DNA of 64,000 nucleotides from Stenogyne calaminthoides (GCA_037126765.1 JBBCBC010000050.1:62001-126000); one strand, 5' to 3'; positions 1 to 12,248 are shown, counted from the stretch's first letter. Numbers and translations: made by a program. The notes: a model not told the origin generated them from the sequence alone.

Positions 1-330
1 AGACACTATACTGAGTCACAAAAAATTTATCTATGTTGTTCATTAGCATTTCTGGCAACTTTTTGAAATAAAACCTAAGAAATCTATTAGTCTTGAAATA
101 ATGGAATTGGCTGTTAAATTAGTCATTCATGTGTTTGGGGGATGATTTATTGGTCGAACTAAACTGGATTTCTAGTTGGATGGAGAATCGGATTTCAATT
201 TTATCTTGGTAACATTAAATAACTGGACATTCTGGGTTTTGCATTGTGATTACGTCCTCCTGACAACTCAAAATAAATATTAGAGAGAGGTTTGCCTTTA
301 GTTCGGTACTGATTGTTTATCACTGGACAG

Positions 331-2880
331 TTCATGGAGGAATAGGTGAAGATGGCACGCTCCAATCGCTGTTGGATGCTGAGGGAGTTCCTTATTCAGG
401 TAATATTTTACTCAAAGTTATTATTGAACATGTAAAAAAGTCGCTGTGAGTTACTTCTACGACATGAGTTTGATCATCTGTTGTTTCAATCTAAGGTCCT
501 GGCGTTATTGCTTCCAAGACATGTATGGATAAAGTTGCTACATCACTTGCCCTCCAACATGTATGGTAACTATAGCGTGAAAAATATTTATTTTCAGTAA
601 CCTGACATGTTTCTGACTTTCAATGACTTCTTAATGTATATTGTTTAACAAGCCCCAAAATTTGGGTTCCAGCTTGCAGATGATGGTGTCCTCACAATTT
701 CTAAGGATGTAAGAAGGAAAGAGGATTTACTAAAACTTCCCCCACTTGATATTTGGCATGACTTGATATCAAAGCTTCGGTCTAAAACACTATGTGTTAA
801 ACCAGCTAGAGATGGTTGCTCAACTGGAGTAGCAAGATTATGGTAGGTATATGTTTCTTTTGGTTTTTGAAAATGCATATGCAATGGAATATTCTCATAG
901 TTTCTGCCGTCATATTAATATGGAAGAAATTACATGATGTGCCATTTACTATACAGTTGTGATGGGGACCTTGAGGTATACATTAAAGCACTGGAGAACT
1001 GCCTCCCAAGGATTCCTCCTAATAGTTTGTCGAAGGTATAGTTTTTAATACTTATGCCAATATCAGTCTATTCCCCATGGTTTCTAGATGCATGATGTTG
1101 AAAAATAAATAAAAAAACTGACTCAATCAGTATCAGCTCATGTGAACTTTAAATGTGTACTTGATTTTGACCAAAAGCTCATGTAATACTTTTTTCATAA
1201 AAACATGCTCTGAACTTGGTCTTATTTAGTTTAGATTTCATTGAGATATATTCAACACTTCTATTTTTCCTTTGAACTATTTTAAAATGAAATGAGCATT
1301 CAATTCTAATTTTGGCTGTAGCTACTGGGTAGTTCTGGTCACAAGCAGAAGATTCCCTTTTACTTGGTTTATAGTAGTAAATTTGTTTTCCATCTTTTTT
1401 TTTTTTTTTTTATTTGTCAACATTTTTCCATGAACTTGTGCAGGCACATGGAGTGATAGAAATGCCAATTCCTACTCCTGAGCTCTTGATATTTGAGCCT
1501 TTTATTGAGACAGATGAGATAATTTTTTCACCCCAAACAAGTTCTGGGAATACACATGATCTTCTGTGGAAGGGAAACAGCCGATGGGTAGAAATAACTG
1601 TTGGTGTCGTCGGAAAACGTGGGTCAATGAGCTCGTTGACACCCAGCATTACTGTGAAAGAATCTGGAGATATATTATCACTAGAGGAGAAATTTCAAGG
1701 TATGTATTTCAACTCAGTATGGATGATCTAGCATGTTGCAAGTTCTGAAATAAATAGATGCCTTCTCCACTAGAACTTTTATTTCTAATGTGGTTAATTT
1801 TTTATCTCAGGTGGAACTGGCATCAACTTGACTCCACCACCCCTCTCAATTATGAGGTATTTGTCCCTTAATATCCATTACCTCTTCCAACAATTCAATC
1901 TGATGAACTTCCAATGAAATTAAAATCTGGGTTCCATTGTTTGATATTTCTCATTTTGATGTTTTCAATTAATGTCATTGTAATATAATAAACATCATCA
2001 GCATATATATTCCTGAAGAACTATGTGTAACTTGAGATGCAGCATCAAGAAAATTGATTTTCTCGAATGGTCTTTTTCAAGTTCCAATATTAAGAAACTA
2101 AGAATCTGTTAAAGTGTTTTCAAATTATTTTTTTATTATGTTGCATTACTAATCTCAGCTTGTATCCGTTCTCTGTTTCTCCTGTTGGCATTATTTTCCA
2201 TAAAAACAGTAATGCAGCTCTGGAGAAATGTAAAAAACGCATTGAGCTCATAGCCAACACCCTGCAACTGGAAGGATTTTCACGAATTGATGCGTTTGTC
2301 AATGTTGACAGTGGTGATGTAAGTCGAGACTCCATATAGAATTGTCAGATTTGTTGTTGCCAAAATTGGACAATTTTTTCAAATATTGGGACTAAACCGA
2401 AAAGGGTTTTTTTTTTTTGGAACCAAAATTAGACAGTAGAATTATGGGACAAAAAAAACAATTTCAACTCGAAACTTGTATTTGATTTGCTAATCTAAGT
2501 TATCAGGAATCTTGTGCATAACAAAAATGGTGATAAATGACAGAAAAATCTCTGTTGCAGGTATTAATCATCGAGGTTAACACTGTTCCAGGGATGACAC
2601 CTTCCACAGTCCTAATTCATCAGGTAACCTTGACGAATACCATTTTAAGTTCATCGTAAAAATGCTAATATGCTGTCATGTGTCTAATGAAATATAACTA
2701 TTGGTCATAAAAGAGATAATTGCTGATTATGTTATTATGTTAAATATCCATCAACTTTGAAGTGAGACCTAACCAGTTATAGTCAATTCTCTCGCATAGG
2801 CACTTGCAGAGAAACCTCCCATGTATCCCCACCGTTTCTTTCGCTCACTGCTCGACTTGGCATCTGAGAGATCTTTGTAA
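331..2880 (+). CDS. DDL: D-alanine--D-alanine ligase family protein, C-terminal half (copy 1, 5' part outside window)
   Basis: Nine exons read through cleanly: 331-399, 496-560, 673-842, 957-1035, 1444-1699, 1811-1856, 2210-2318, 2561-2623 and 2800-2880, ending in TAA. They encode the second ATP-grasp domain of the plant tandem-domain DDL. Seen motifs are HGGIGEDG (exon 1), KPARDGCSTGV (nucleotide-binding lysine loop), the conserved VKESGDILSLEEKFQGGTG block and EVNTVPGMTPS (metal and substrate site). The family joins two D-Ala using ATP. In plants the protein carries two ligase domains and is plastid-targeted, and in moss D-Ala-D-Ala is needed for plastid peptidoglycan and division. All exon phases agree and no frameshift is seen, unlike the copy at 45933-55286. 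Whether the N-terminal half exists upstream cannot be seen. Confidence 0.9.
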
Positions 2881-3013
2881 GATTGCATTTTACGTTGTTG
2901 TATCAACAATGTTTAACAACTTATCTATCTCATGTTATTTTATCATCAATATCAGCACCATCATAGCCATTATTTCAATGTGCGGAATTTTATGTCTCAT
3001 GTTATTTTATCAT

Positions 3014-3147
3014 GGGTGTGGCTATTCACACCCGTATTTTTTTCTCAATGCACTCATATGTACAACATTTTTAACTATTATGTACCATCACATACAACTT
3101 TAAAGTGAGTGTATTGAGCAAATACACGTGGGTCAATAGTCGCACCC
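3014..3147. mobile_element. Mutator-type MITE, 134 bp, with 9-bp TSD
   Basis: The ends are inverted repeats, beginning GGGTGTGGCTATTCACACCC and ending in the imperfect complement around 3107-3147. Both sides carry the 9-bp duplication TTTTATCAT (3005-3013 and 3148-3156), the length made by Mutator-like transposases. It lies 134 bp after the DDL stop codon and is present at the same place in the inverted copy, so it inserted before the duplication. There is no coding capacity. Confidence 0.85.
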
Positions 3148-3156
3148 TTTTATCAT

Positions 3157-4139
3157 TCACCACACACCATGCGTATCGCATATTATTTTAGTATTGCACG
3201 TTATACGAGATCAAAACCGAGGACCCAAACCCAAACTGATGTTGCATTGCTTGATTTGCCGACTAATTGAACTGAACCCACAAATTTAGTGGTTCAGTCA
3301 TCGCTGTCATATGCAGTGTGTGTGATGAAGAAAAGACAGGTTATTGCTCTCAATTCCAACCAAAAAATTTCTGGTGTCCTTTTTAAGATTTATATCTGCC
3401 ACTACTCTAGGCTCCACCACCCCCAGAAGACCCTAGTTTCAATGTCTCTATATGGAAAATTATTAGAAATGCACCTGAAAATTATTAGAAATTATTAGGC
3501 ATCAAATATTCTTGATAGTTTGTCTTTTGTGAATTATATGTGTGTGTATCCATCATAAGCATCTTAATTTGAGTTTTGAAAAAAACATATAGTATTGCTA
3601 TTTTTGTAGAAACGTAAAGTAATTACCATTATTTGCCACTTGCCAGCCTTTCTTGACTTGTTGGGACCCTGAAACTTAATAGATTTTGGACAAGTGTTTT
3701 CCAGTGTGCTGCCGTGCTCCTTAACGAAATTTCCTCAATGATCATGTAATTCAGTATCTATATGCATTAGGAATAGGCTCCTAATAATGGAATCTAAAAA
3801 AGTTTTAAACTTTATTTCATATTATACTATTATACTGCAATGATACATCATACATATATTAATATAAATCCAGGAACGAAATAAATGAAGGCAAGAAAAT
3901 GATTGACAAAGAAAGCAACCGTGTGAGTTTTAAGATGTGGACCAACTATTAAGTCCCAACAATGTTTTCTTGGTAGCAATATATATTGTAGCTTAGAGGC
4001 TTGAATATCCACACAACACTTTAAGACTATTATTGAACTCTAGAACTATGAAGAAAATGTATACTCTTTTAGCAAATGCACCAAATTTCCAGTGTGCTCT
4101 AAACTCATATCAATTCTCTCCTCGAAAATATTGGTAGCA
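3157..4139. other. Downstream non-coding region of DDL copy 1
   Basis: No gene is seen here. The region is shared with the inverted copy (about 44683-45658), with small indels. Its short open frames have no recognisable protein content and are not conserved in frame between the two copies. Confidence 0.6.
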
Positions 4140-4550
4140 CACTTAAAAAAAAAATGACCACGAAAACTTTCAAATGACCACGAAATTTTTCTAAAAAAAA
4201 AACACGTTGGTCCTTAAAACCTGAGTATTACCTACAACTTGCCTATCAATTGTTAGAATAATTTTTGAAAAATTACCTATACAAAGAAACTGTCTACACT
4301 TTTATAATTTCCGTAAACAAATAAATTAACTACAAAAGATAATTTCCTAAGCAATTTACATTTCCGTAGACAATTATATTTGTAATTTAGAAATGACTTA
4401 TAAATAAATTTATCTACGAATTACATTCTATTGACAAATTTACCTATAAATGAAAATGTCAATATGATTTAAAAATTTTGTAGGCTTTCGTTGGGATTCT
4501 GTAGGCATACTAAAATATTCTGCAGACAATTCTTTAATTTTTTTTTAGTG
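4140..4550. mobile_element. CACTA-type MITE, 411 bp, with 3-bp TSD
   Basis: The element starts CACTTAAAA and ends TTTTTTAGTG, flanked by GCA at 4137-4139 and 4551-4553. CACTA-type ends plus a 3-bp TSD are the mark of CACTA (CMC) transposons. The inside is AT-rich with many short motifs of the form GTAGGCAA or TACCTACA. It has no coding capacity and lies downstream of the WI12-like pseudogene. The same insertion is at 44267-44679 in the inverted copy. A related decayed sequence sits in the ferroportin first intron (35521-35946). Confidence 0.8.
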
Positions 4551-4679
4551 GCAATGCACCACAATATAAACCACATATACCAGGCAAACTGTATGCTTGA
4601 TCACAATTTTATTTAATTAATTCACTCTACATATTTAACACACTAAAGGTTTCTTAAACCTTAATCATTTTCCCACTAA

Positions 4680-5168
4680 TCAAAGATTAATTACATGCAT
4701 GCTCCTATCTCCATGCTCCACCACCATCAAATGGCGAGCATCATCTCCGGCAACGAGCGGCTCGCTCCGCCACAGAGTGGTGGCTCTCATGCAATTCAAA
4801 TCCTTCACGGTTAGCCACGTGTTGAAATACTCTCTAAACTGAGTAATAACTCCTTCTTTCAGGGTCCACACGTGCACCCAATACACCTGATCCCCCTCCC
4901 AGCCCTCCACTATCACACAGTCGCCGTCGACGCTTTCAAAGCTTCGCGGCCGGAACTTGAAATCGGACGGCGAGGATTTTCCGGTGAGCATTTTCATCAT
5001 GTAATGGCAGTTCTGAGGGCCGTGGGGTCGGAGATGTTTCTGTAATTCTGTTTCCGCTAGATAAGGCGTCGTACAGGCTGCGCACAGTGGCTATGTTTGG
5101 GTTTTCCGGCGGTGCTGCGGTGGTGGGATTTACATTTTTTGACCTCCATATTTGGTGAGTGAATGAGG
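4680..5168 (-). pseudogene. Wound-induced WI12/SAG20-like protein, broken (copy 1)
   Basis: The minus strand encodes a typical WI12/SAG20 (NTF2-like fold) core. An N-terminal part with ATVRSLYDALSSG lies in one frame (around 5055-5095). A second part, GPQNCHYMMKMLTG through WVHVWTLKEGVITQFREYFNTWLTV and TLWRS, lies in another frame (4680-5000). About 23 nt that should encode the stretch before HGP are missing, which shifts the frame; the same lesion is in copy 2. Copy 1 alone has lost 17 bp near 4756, between short GAGC repeats, so the conserved C-terminus is replaced by an unrelated tail. The family is induced by wounding and senescence, with poorly known biochemistry. Two lesions make function unlikely. 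Confidence 0.75.
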
Positions 5169-5517
5169 AAGAGAGGTTGAATTGATGAGAGAGAGATTTT
5201 ACAAGTGAAGTAAGCTATAGGGTGGTTTGATTCTTGCATGGGGGATAGGGAGTTGGGTGGGTTTAACCAGGTGGGTTGGGTTACCCCGCCACGGCCATTT
5301 AATCATCATCGTTTATCCAAGAATCGATTTCTTTTAACGATTAAAGAGATGAAGAATTGGAGTATATGGGAGTTATAAGGTGGGCTTGGTGAATTTGTGG
5401 AGTGTTTGGGTAACAACTAACTTACTAACTTTTGTCGATCAAAAAAAAAAAAAAAAAAAGGAGTTGGGTGGGTATTTATAATAGAACTGTGAGGGCAAAA
5501 GAGGGAATATAAATATA
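5169..5517. other. Upstream flank of WI12-like copy 1
   Basis: No gene is seen. This stretch lies beyond the end of the inverted duplication and contains a poly-A run of about 19 bases near 5441-5459. It could hold the promoter of the broken WI12-like gene, but no clear TATA box was found. Confidence 0.4.
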
Positions 5518-5859
5518 CTATCTCCCTCTGTTTTGTAATAAGTGTACTTTTTGCTTGTTTTGTGTGTTCAATATTAAATGGTCTTTTATTTTTTTTTGCA
5601 CCATTTATTTCAAGTTTATCCTTATTTTAATTTTAAAAGATACTCCTAATTTTTAACTCGGGGATTTCAATTATGGAGATGTGAAAGATAATTTTGTATT
5701 GCAAGTAAAAATCATGAAAGTTGGTAAAAGGAGTATTAATTAAATTATGAATTTTTGAAAACATTAATTAAATTAAAGATAAATTTGTTAATACATATCT
5801 TTTTTAATTTCACGAAAAAAAGCTAAAAAGATACTTATTTCAAAACGGTCGAGTATGAG
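5518..5859. mobile_element. Stowaway-type MITE (Tc1/mariner)
   Basis: The left end reads CTATCTCCCTCTGTTTTG and continues TAATAAG. The right end is its imperfect complement (about 5838-5859, containing CAAAACGG). Both ends are flanked by TA (5516-5517 and 5860-5861). Such CTCCCTCYGTTTTGTAATAAG ends with a TA target are typical of plant Stowaway elements. There is no coding capacity. Confidence 0.75.
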
Positions 5860-7990
5860 TATATAATTGCATCTCATGATTTAGATGAGATCTCTTGTTA
5901 AGTTTACATAAATTTCTTAGCGGGTCATTTCATTTGTGGTATTTTCATGCACTTTTTTTAGATCATGTTACAAATTACAATTACAATGAGCATAAAATTG
6001 TCAACCTAATTAAAAGATGAAATATATTTGTGACGAGAATCCGACCATGATTTTTCTAGAATGTACATGAATATATTGATTCTGAGAAGTTGAACCAAAC
6101 CTACCCTACCTCCCAAACATGGATGGGAACTGGTCATGGCCCTTTTGTACCCATCATTTGTTGGATCCATTCAATAAATTCTTGTCACAAAAAACAATTT
6201 CATTTGCACTACTGGAATTTACCCGGCCTAAAATGATATCTGCATTCATTGGTTTGATTTTTTGCACTGTATTTCTTCCCATCTACAAACCAATTATTAT
6301 GGGGACGAAGTTCTTGGGACCATTATTCTCTGTCTCTATTTAAATTGTAATCATGTGCATCTTCATTCCTCACATTTTCAGTGCATGCATTGCCCTTCAT
6401 AATTGGCATCACATTTAAGGGCTCTGAAAATACACTAGCTTCAGTAACATTAAAAGGTGTATATACATATATATATTAGTTTAATGTAAATTGTATATTG
6501 GATCAATGTATCTCACATGATATAGCATCAATATGTATAATAATATGATAAGGTAGTTAGTCATTTATTTTCTTGAATCCATGAAAAATGATCTTGAATT
6601 TGTCTCATATATCTTAGCTCGTGAGAGGGGTGGATTACGAAAAATTAGGGGTTATTATTATTTTTTATTTTAAAATATACTATGATGAAGACTATACAGA
6701 GGCATCGTGGTGTGTTTTGAAACTCTACAAAATAGCTTTTGGAATCACTTTTTTTCAAAAGTTGTGAGAGATAACTTTGAAAATAAGTGATTCCAAAAAC
6801 TGTTTTTAGAGTTTCAAAACACACACAGTATTGGTCAGAAATTGAAATCCAGAGTACTCTGGAGTCTGGACCCAAACGGGTATTTTTTAATTAGGCCTAT
6901 CCAGATGTGGGCTACCAACCTACATCTAGAAGTGGGCCACCAACCTATATCTACAAGTGGGCTATCAGCAGAGATTGCGGCTGCTCATTTACAGGCCCAT
7001 TTATAATAAATTTGTAATACCAAAAAACATGCCCTTCAAAACTTTACACATAAATGTTCGTCTTAAACCTATCATTTTTAATTTTCTGAACACATGTCAT
7101 CCTAAGAAGTCATTAATTCTTGCTGAAATGAATCCTCAAGCATACATTGTTTTTCCTTCTCTTTAATATCTTGAAAGTATTTATGTTTGGCCTAAAAACC
7201 CTTTTATGCAAATATATATATATATATGGATTTAACTAAACATAATATATTCGGATTGAATAGAATTGGGTTGTGTTTTAAGTTGATAAAATGAAATATT
7301 AAAAGGAAGCACTGGGTGTAAATGCATGATCCAATGACAGAAGCCCCTAAGTTGAATTCTATACCAACCAGAAAATATTATTTAAAAAAAGTGTAAGGAC
7401 AATTGATTAATTGACTTAAATATAATATTTGATCAATTTAATTAGTGAAAGAAAACTGAATATACTGCGTCAGTCTTCAATATTGTAACGGATTTATGAT
7501 ACTAATCATAAGATTTCCATAGATTCAGTATCACTGCTATCGAATTGTAATCTTTCTTTCGGTATATCATCAGAAGCATCTGAACTGTAATTTCTTTTAC
7601 ATAATCATTTTTTATAGTAAGTCAACTCATTCAAAAAGGGAGTACTACATTTATGTGATTTGTATTACTCCATATTTTTTCTCTATTTCACGAAATTCTC
7701 CTACCAATCTAGTATTTCTTGTTCGGTTATTTTTATTTGAACATTTACTATTTATATGTATTTTAATGTAGAAATTATTTATTATTATTAAAATAAATAA
7801 AATTATTTTTTTATAAGATTAAATAATAAAATAATTATATTTGTATAAATTAAAAAAGATAAATTTGAAAAAAAAAACATTGTATACAATGCAATATTGA
7901 GATATTTAAATAATATAGATAAAATAAATAAATATTATTATTTATAAAAAATGTTCAATTAAATTTAAATCAGACTTCGAGCTATCGATA
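5860..7990. other. Gene-free AT-rich interval
   Basis: Apart from the hairpin at 6711-6826, no gene is recognised here. The short frames (for example around 6119-6343 and 6957-7166) show no known family and have ordinary non-coding composition. Several GGGCCA or GGCCCA motifs occur at 6890-6995, but no coding exon follows. Confidence 0.5.
6711..6826. repeat. Long hairpin (fold-back inverted repeat)
   Basis: The left arm (about 6711-6762, starting TGTGTTTTGAAACTCTA) and the right arm (about 6775-6826, ending TAGAGTTTCAAAACACACAC) are imperfect complements of about 50 nt with a loop of about 12 nt. It could be a small MITE or a small-RNA precursor. No clear TSD was identified. It lies in an otherwise gene-free region, 5860-7990. 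Confidence 0.65.
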
Positions 7991-7997
7991 ATCCAAT

Positions 7998-8859
7998 CAA
8001 GTGTTTTCATAATCGAATCCGGGACAGATCACCGGCCAGCGGTTCAACCGGTCGGACCGGTTCAACCGGCAGTTCAACCTTTTAAATGATTTATGTCTAA
8101 TTTTTTTTTAATATTTTTTATATTTTAATATTTTTTTTAAAAATGACTAATTCATCAATGGACTTATAATATTAATATTTAAATTTAATTAATCAAACTT
8201 GAACCATAAAAATAATATAAACGTGTTGGTTTTCTTGAGAAATAGATTTTGTCCCACATTAATAAATAAGTATTAGATGAAATGTGAGAAAAAATAATAT
8301 AAAAAGGGGAAAAGATTTGTCCCACATCGAATAATTATTAGAAGAAATATAAAATGAAGTTATATAAAAGGTATAGGAGGTAGATTTTATGGATCTCCTA
8401 TCCCACATCGAATAAGTTTAAAAAAGATGTGAGATTGAGTAATATAAAAGGGAGGGTAGGTGGACTTTATGGATCTTCCATCCCACATTGAATAAGTATT
8501 AAGAAAGATGTGAGATAGAGTAATATAAAAGGGAATGAATGTGGATCTAAATTCTACCTAATTCTCATATTCCACATCGAATAAGTACTAAAAATATGTG
8601 AGATGGAGTAATATAAAAGGGGGGGGGGTTTAGATCCTTACATTAGTGAAAAATTGATTGGTATTAAAAATAATAATTTTTTTTACCTAAATAATTAATA
8701 GTTTAAAATTTTAAAAAAAAGTTAAAAAAAACAAAAAAAAAATGGTCGAACCGGTTTTGACCGATTTAACCTAAAACCGGTTCTTAGGGGTGTTCGACGG
8801 GTCCAGTTCTCGATTCAACAGTCCGAACCGGCCGGTCTGAACCGATTTTGAAATCATTG
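7998..8859. mobile_element. Non-autonomous hAT-type element carrying a promoter-like array
   Basis: Flanking copies of ATCCAATC occur at 7991-7998 and 8860-8867, an 8-bp TSD as expected for hAT; the exact edge is uncertain by one base. The ends are imperfect inverted repeats of the form CAAGTGTTTTC at the left and GAAATCATTG at the right. They are followed by subterminal ACCGGCC and GGTTCAACCGG motifs on both sides (8031-8080 and 8742-8850). The middle holds five tandem modules described in a separate entry. No transposase is present. A related fragment without clear ends is at about 11322-11410. Confidence 0.75.
8250..8632 (+). promoter_or_regulatory. Five tandem modules resembling snRNA promoters (USE-like plus TATA)
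   Basis: Five copies of RTCCCACATCG or close variants start near 8251, 8319, 8400, 8480 and 8570. Each is followed about 30-40 nt later by a TATA-like TAATATAAAAG (around 8294, 8360, 8440, 8521 and 8609). An ATGTGAG motif lies between them in most modules. RTCCCACATCG is the known upstream sequence element of plant U-snRNA genes, which is paired with a TATA box at a fixed distance. No snRNA coding sequence follows. The array is wholly inside the hAT-type element. That it drives transcription is inference only. Confidence 0.5.
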
Positions 8860-8995
8860 ATCCAATCGATAATAACAGTCAATTGAGACCAGAGAAAATC
8901 AAATTCCTCCATTGATATTTCCAGAATCGGTTTGACTTTGAATTCCAAATGAGAATGGTAGATTTATCTTGTTTTCAAATAATGAGATGAGTACA

Positions 8996-9008
8996 CCTAT
9001 ATATACCC
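8996..9008 (+). promoter_or_regulatory. Likely TATA box of the SDR gene
   Basis: The sequence CCTATATATACCCC lies about 125 nt before the ATG at 9130. This is a normal position for a TATA box with a short 5' leader. The leader also contains a run of five CCAATT units (about 9040-9065). Confidence 0.5.
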
Positions 9009-9129
9009 CTATTAATTCTTTCACGCCATATCAAACCCCATTCCAATTCCAATTCCAATTCCAATTCTCCTGAAATTTGCGCGCTCAAAAAAAGTTCTCC
9101 TGAAATTTGCTACTCTATAATTATCAGCA

Positions 9130-10704
9130 ATGACGGTTCAAGTAATCTCCAATATCAACACTAACGATATCCACGGAAATGTAATCGCTACTCCCACATT
9201 CAAAAGGTATATTTCCACCGATCGCTAAAGTCGAATTCCATTTTTTTTACTTGTATAGTTAAAGTCGCATTTCTCCACTTGTACATTACAGATTGGACGG
9301 AAAGATCGCAATCGTGACCGGCGGCGCGCGGGGCATTGGCGAAGCCACCGCGCGGCTCTTCGCCGCCCACGGCGCCACGGTAATAATCGCCGACGTGGAG
9401 GACTCACTCGGCGCCTCAATCGCCGATTCATTATCCCCACACGTCACCTACGTCCACTGTGACGTCACGTGTGAGGACCAAATCGAAACCCTAATTAATT
9501 CCGCCGTTTCTAATTACGGTAAAATCGACATTCTGTTTAGCAACGCCGGAATCCTCGGCGGCCAGTCGAAGCACAAGAGCATCCTCGACTTCGACGGCGA
9601 CGAATTTGACCAGATTATGCGGGTCAACGTCCGAGGGGCGGCGCTCGGGATGAATCACGCCGCTCGCGCCATGATCCGCGGCGGCGGCGGCAGAGGGTGT
9701 ATAATATGCAAGGCGAGCGTGGCGGCGGTGGTCGGCGGGCTCGGGCCGCACGCTTACACGGCGTCGAAGCACGCGGTTGTGGGATTGGTGAAGAATGCGG
9801 CGTGTGAATCAGGTACTAGGAAAAATCTTCTCATATCTTTAATTTGGTGGTAGAAAATCCCTTATTTAATGATTTGATTATTTCTTTCCTTTTTCAAATG
9901 ATTTTTGGTGTTCCACTAATACTAATTAAAAAGGCAATTTTTTCATGCATTCAAGTATACCCTGCATTCATAATGCATGTTAAAACAATACAAATTGTTA
10001 TACTAGAAGATGCAACTTGTTTATAATGAACCGTACCACTATTAATATGAAAAAATAATTACACGGTTCAATGTAAATAAATTGTATATTTCAGTATAAC
10101 AAGTTGCATGGTTCTAAAATGAATCATGAGTACACAATGCACCTGAATGCACATAAGACCCACTCAATTAAAAAAAATATTCAATGAACTATTATGATTT
10201 CATGTGTCAAAATTTATGAGGTAGAATACATATAGGTAATTTGGAACATAAGAAATGACACAGTAGAATAAAATCGATATTACATATATCCGTGTTATTT
10301 TTATATACGAAAATCATCATTTAATAACAACAATTATGTCATTATTGACTTTTAGTTGAAATAATTTTAGTGACATAATTATATATTCGATTTTTTAGTA
10401 GCGTTATAATTAATCCATTAATCTAATTATATTAGGAGGGTACGGGATAAGGGTGAATTGCATTTCGGCGTTCGGTGTGGCAACGAGTATGCTGATGAAC
10501 GCATGGCGGAAGGAGGGCAGCACCGGCGGCATTGTGGAGGAGTTTGTTGGGGGTTTGGCGAATTTAAAGGGGGCGACGCTTAGAACCACGGATATAGCGG
10601 AGGCGGCGCTGTTTCTTGCGAGTGATGAATCAAAGTATATTAGTGGCCATAATCATGTAGTTGATGGTGGTGTTACTACCTCTAAGAATTTGGTTGGATT
10701 GTAG
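9130..10704 (+). CDS. Short-chain dehydrogenase/reductase, NAD-dependent (SDR110C-like), 288 aa
   Basis: Three exons (9130-9206, 9292-9812, 10436-10704) give a complete protein. The Rossmann motif TGGARGIG spans residues 35-42. Asp60 after the second strand suggests preference for NAD(H). NAG is at 110-112. The catalytic set is Asn138, Ser168, Tyr181 and Lys185, in YTASK. The start was chosen because the ATG opens the first exon of an intact frame and the exon 1/2 junction rebuilds KRLDGK, the usual SDR entry. Plant relatives include secoisolariciresinol, borneol, zerumbone and momilactone dehydrogenases, which oxidise secondary alcohols of specialised metabolites. The substrate cannot be told from sequence. 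Exon 2 is strongly GC-rich compared with its surroundings. No terpene synthase or P450 neighbours are present to suggest a pathway. Confidence 0.9.
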
Positions 10705-10979
10705 AACCGCTTTTCTAAAATTTTAATTATTAATTTCTCCTGAATTTTGGACGTAATTAAGGAATTATATATCTTCTTATAATTACAATGTGTTACGAAT
10801 ATATATTAGATGCATGCGCAGCAGATATTGTTTTATCCTTGTAGGATGATCGATAATGCTGTATTAATCAGAGATGATATATTGTTTATAGGATGATATT
10901 CTTGTATGAAAAAAAAGAGTTTTTTTTTTGATATCGTTTTTAAACAAGTTATGTGATTTTAAAATATAATTAAATCTTG

Positions 10980-12030
10980 TGGGACTAAATTGAAAATGTT
11001 GATAGTTATGAGACCATTTAAAGGTAAAAATATGAATTACATTCTTTAATTTTTTTGGATGTTGTGTTTTAATTTATTATTGGAAGTGATATGATAATAA
11101 AATATAATAGCTAAAATAATTAAGATACGAGAGAGTTTTTGATTGAGAAAAAAGTTCTTTTCAATTTAAAATGATATTTTGAGAAACTACCTTACGTATG
11201 GAAGTAGATTAAACGAAATTGTGATTAGTGATATTTAATTTTCATATTTATTAAAAATCTGATCCCAAATTATATATTTGTTAATTTTTTTTATTGAGTT
11301 CCACATTCATATGGACTCTATTTTCGATGATTTCAAAACCGGACCGGCATTCGATTTAATCTCGGATAAATCCGAAACCCCGAAAAACCGATCGAACCAA
11401 AAAAACCCTAAAAAACGATGTGTTTTTTTTTTTTTTCTTCAAAACATATAAACCATCAAATTTTTGCCTTCAACTAAAATGATATCGTTTTGGGTGTTTC
11501 GCATTACGATTCGAAATTCCAATGCTTGAAAAAATTTGGAGAGCTAAATTGAAACAAATTAAATAGATTTGGGACTAAATTGAAAAAATGTTGATAGTTA
11601 TGAGAATTGTGGATTTTGTATTTCAATTGAAATGAAAATGATTATGGGACTACACGCGATGGTTTAAAAAAAAATTTTAAAAAAACATATCTAGCTTTAT
11701 ATTCTTTTATCATTTCGTTTTCCTTCTGTATTTGGTTTTTTTTTTTTTAATTTTTAGTAGTAGTACTTGACGTTCATTGTCTGAGAGACAAATTTGATTT
11801 ATAAATTGACAACAAGATTCATAAAAAAAAAGGTCAATGAGACAATGAGAAACTACCTTACGTATGGAAGTAGATTAAGTTAGCGAAGATTGTGATTAGT
11901 GATATTTAATTTATATTATTAATTGATTCAGACAATCTGAATGGCTTATAATATAATCAAATTATATATGTCAGTTGTTATAGGGCTTTATTGTCTATTG
12001 AGTTCCACATTCATATGGACTCTATTTTCT
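10980..12030. repeat. Diverged direct duplication (two units)
   Basis: Blocks in 10980-11325 recur in the same order in 11570-12030. Both hold GGGACTAAATTGAAAA, then GTTGATAGTTATGAGA, then GAGAAACTACCTTACGTATG (11173 and 11847), then GAGTTCCACATTCATATGG (about 11296 and 11998). The two units are separated by about 240 bp beginning with TTTCAAAACCGGACCGG, which resembles a hAT terminus. No gene is present. Confidence 0.7.
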
Positions 12031-12248
12031 ACTTGGTTTTCATTTTTTTATATTATTATATTAATTAATATAGTATATATTATAGATCATATGACATAAT
12101 TTTAGAGTATGTAATGCATATTAATAAACTGAAATAAGTATTTATAAATTGTAGGTAGTGTTCACCAAGTTCCTTTTAGCAAGCATGCATATGTACTAAA
12201 TTAAATTCCAATATCACATTCCAACGTCAAATCTAAAACAGTAATGAA

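Larger units (their letters stand above)
1..5092 (+). repeat. Inverted segmental duplication, copy 1
   Basis: This segment aligns in reverse complement with 43710-48826. Base 1 pairs with about 48826 and base 5092 with 43710. The match spans introns, exons, the shared MULE MITE and CACTA MITE, and the broken WI12-like gene, so the copies arose after those insertions. They are not identical: indels and substitutions are scattered throughout, and short stretches differ completely, for example around 3470-3505 against about 45325-45350. Copy 1 keeps clean exon lengths in the DDL part. The left limit is unknown because the match runs to the window edge. It could be a real paralogous duplication or the second haplotype placed in the wrong orientation. 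Confidence 0.9.

Noticed and set aside
8400..8640. A U-snRNA gene downstream of the USE/TATA modules
   Set aside because: No snRNA-like sequence (for example U1, U2, U5 or U6 core) follows any of the TATA boxes.
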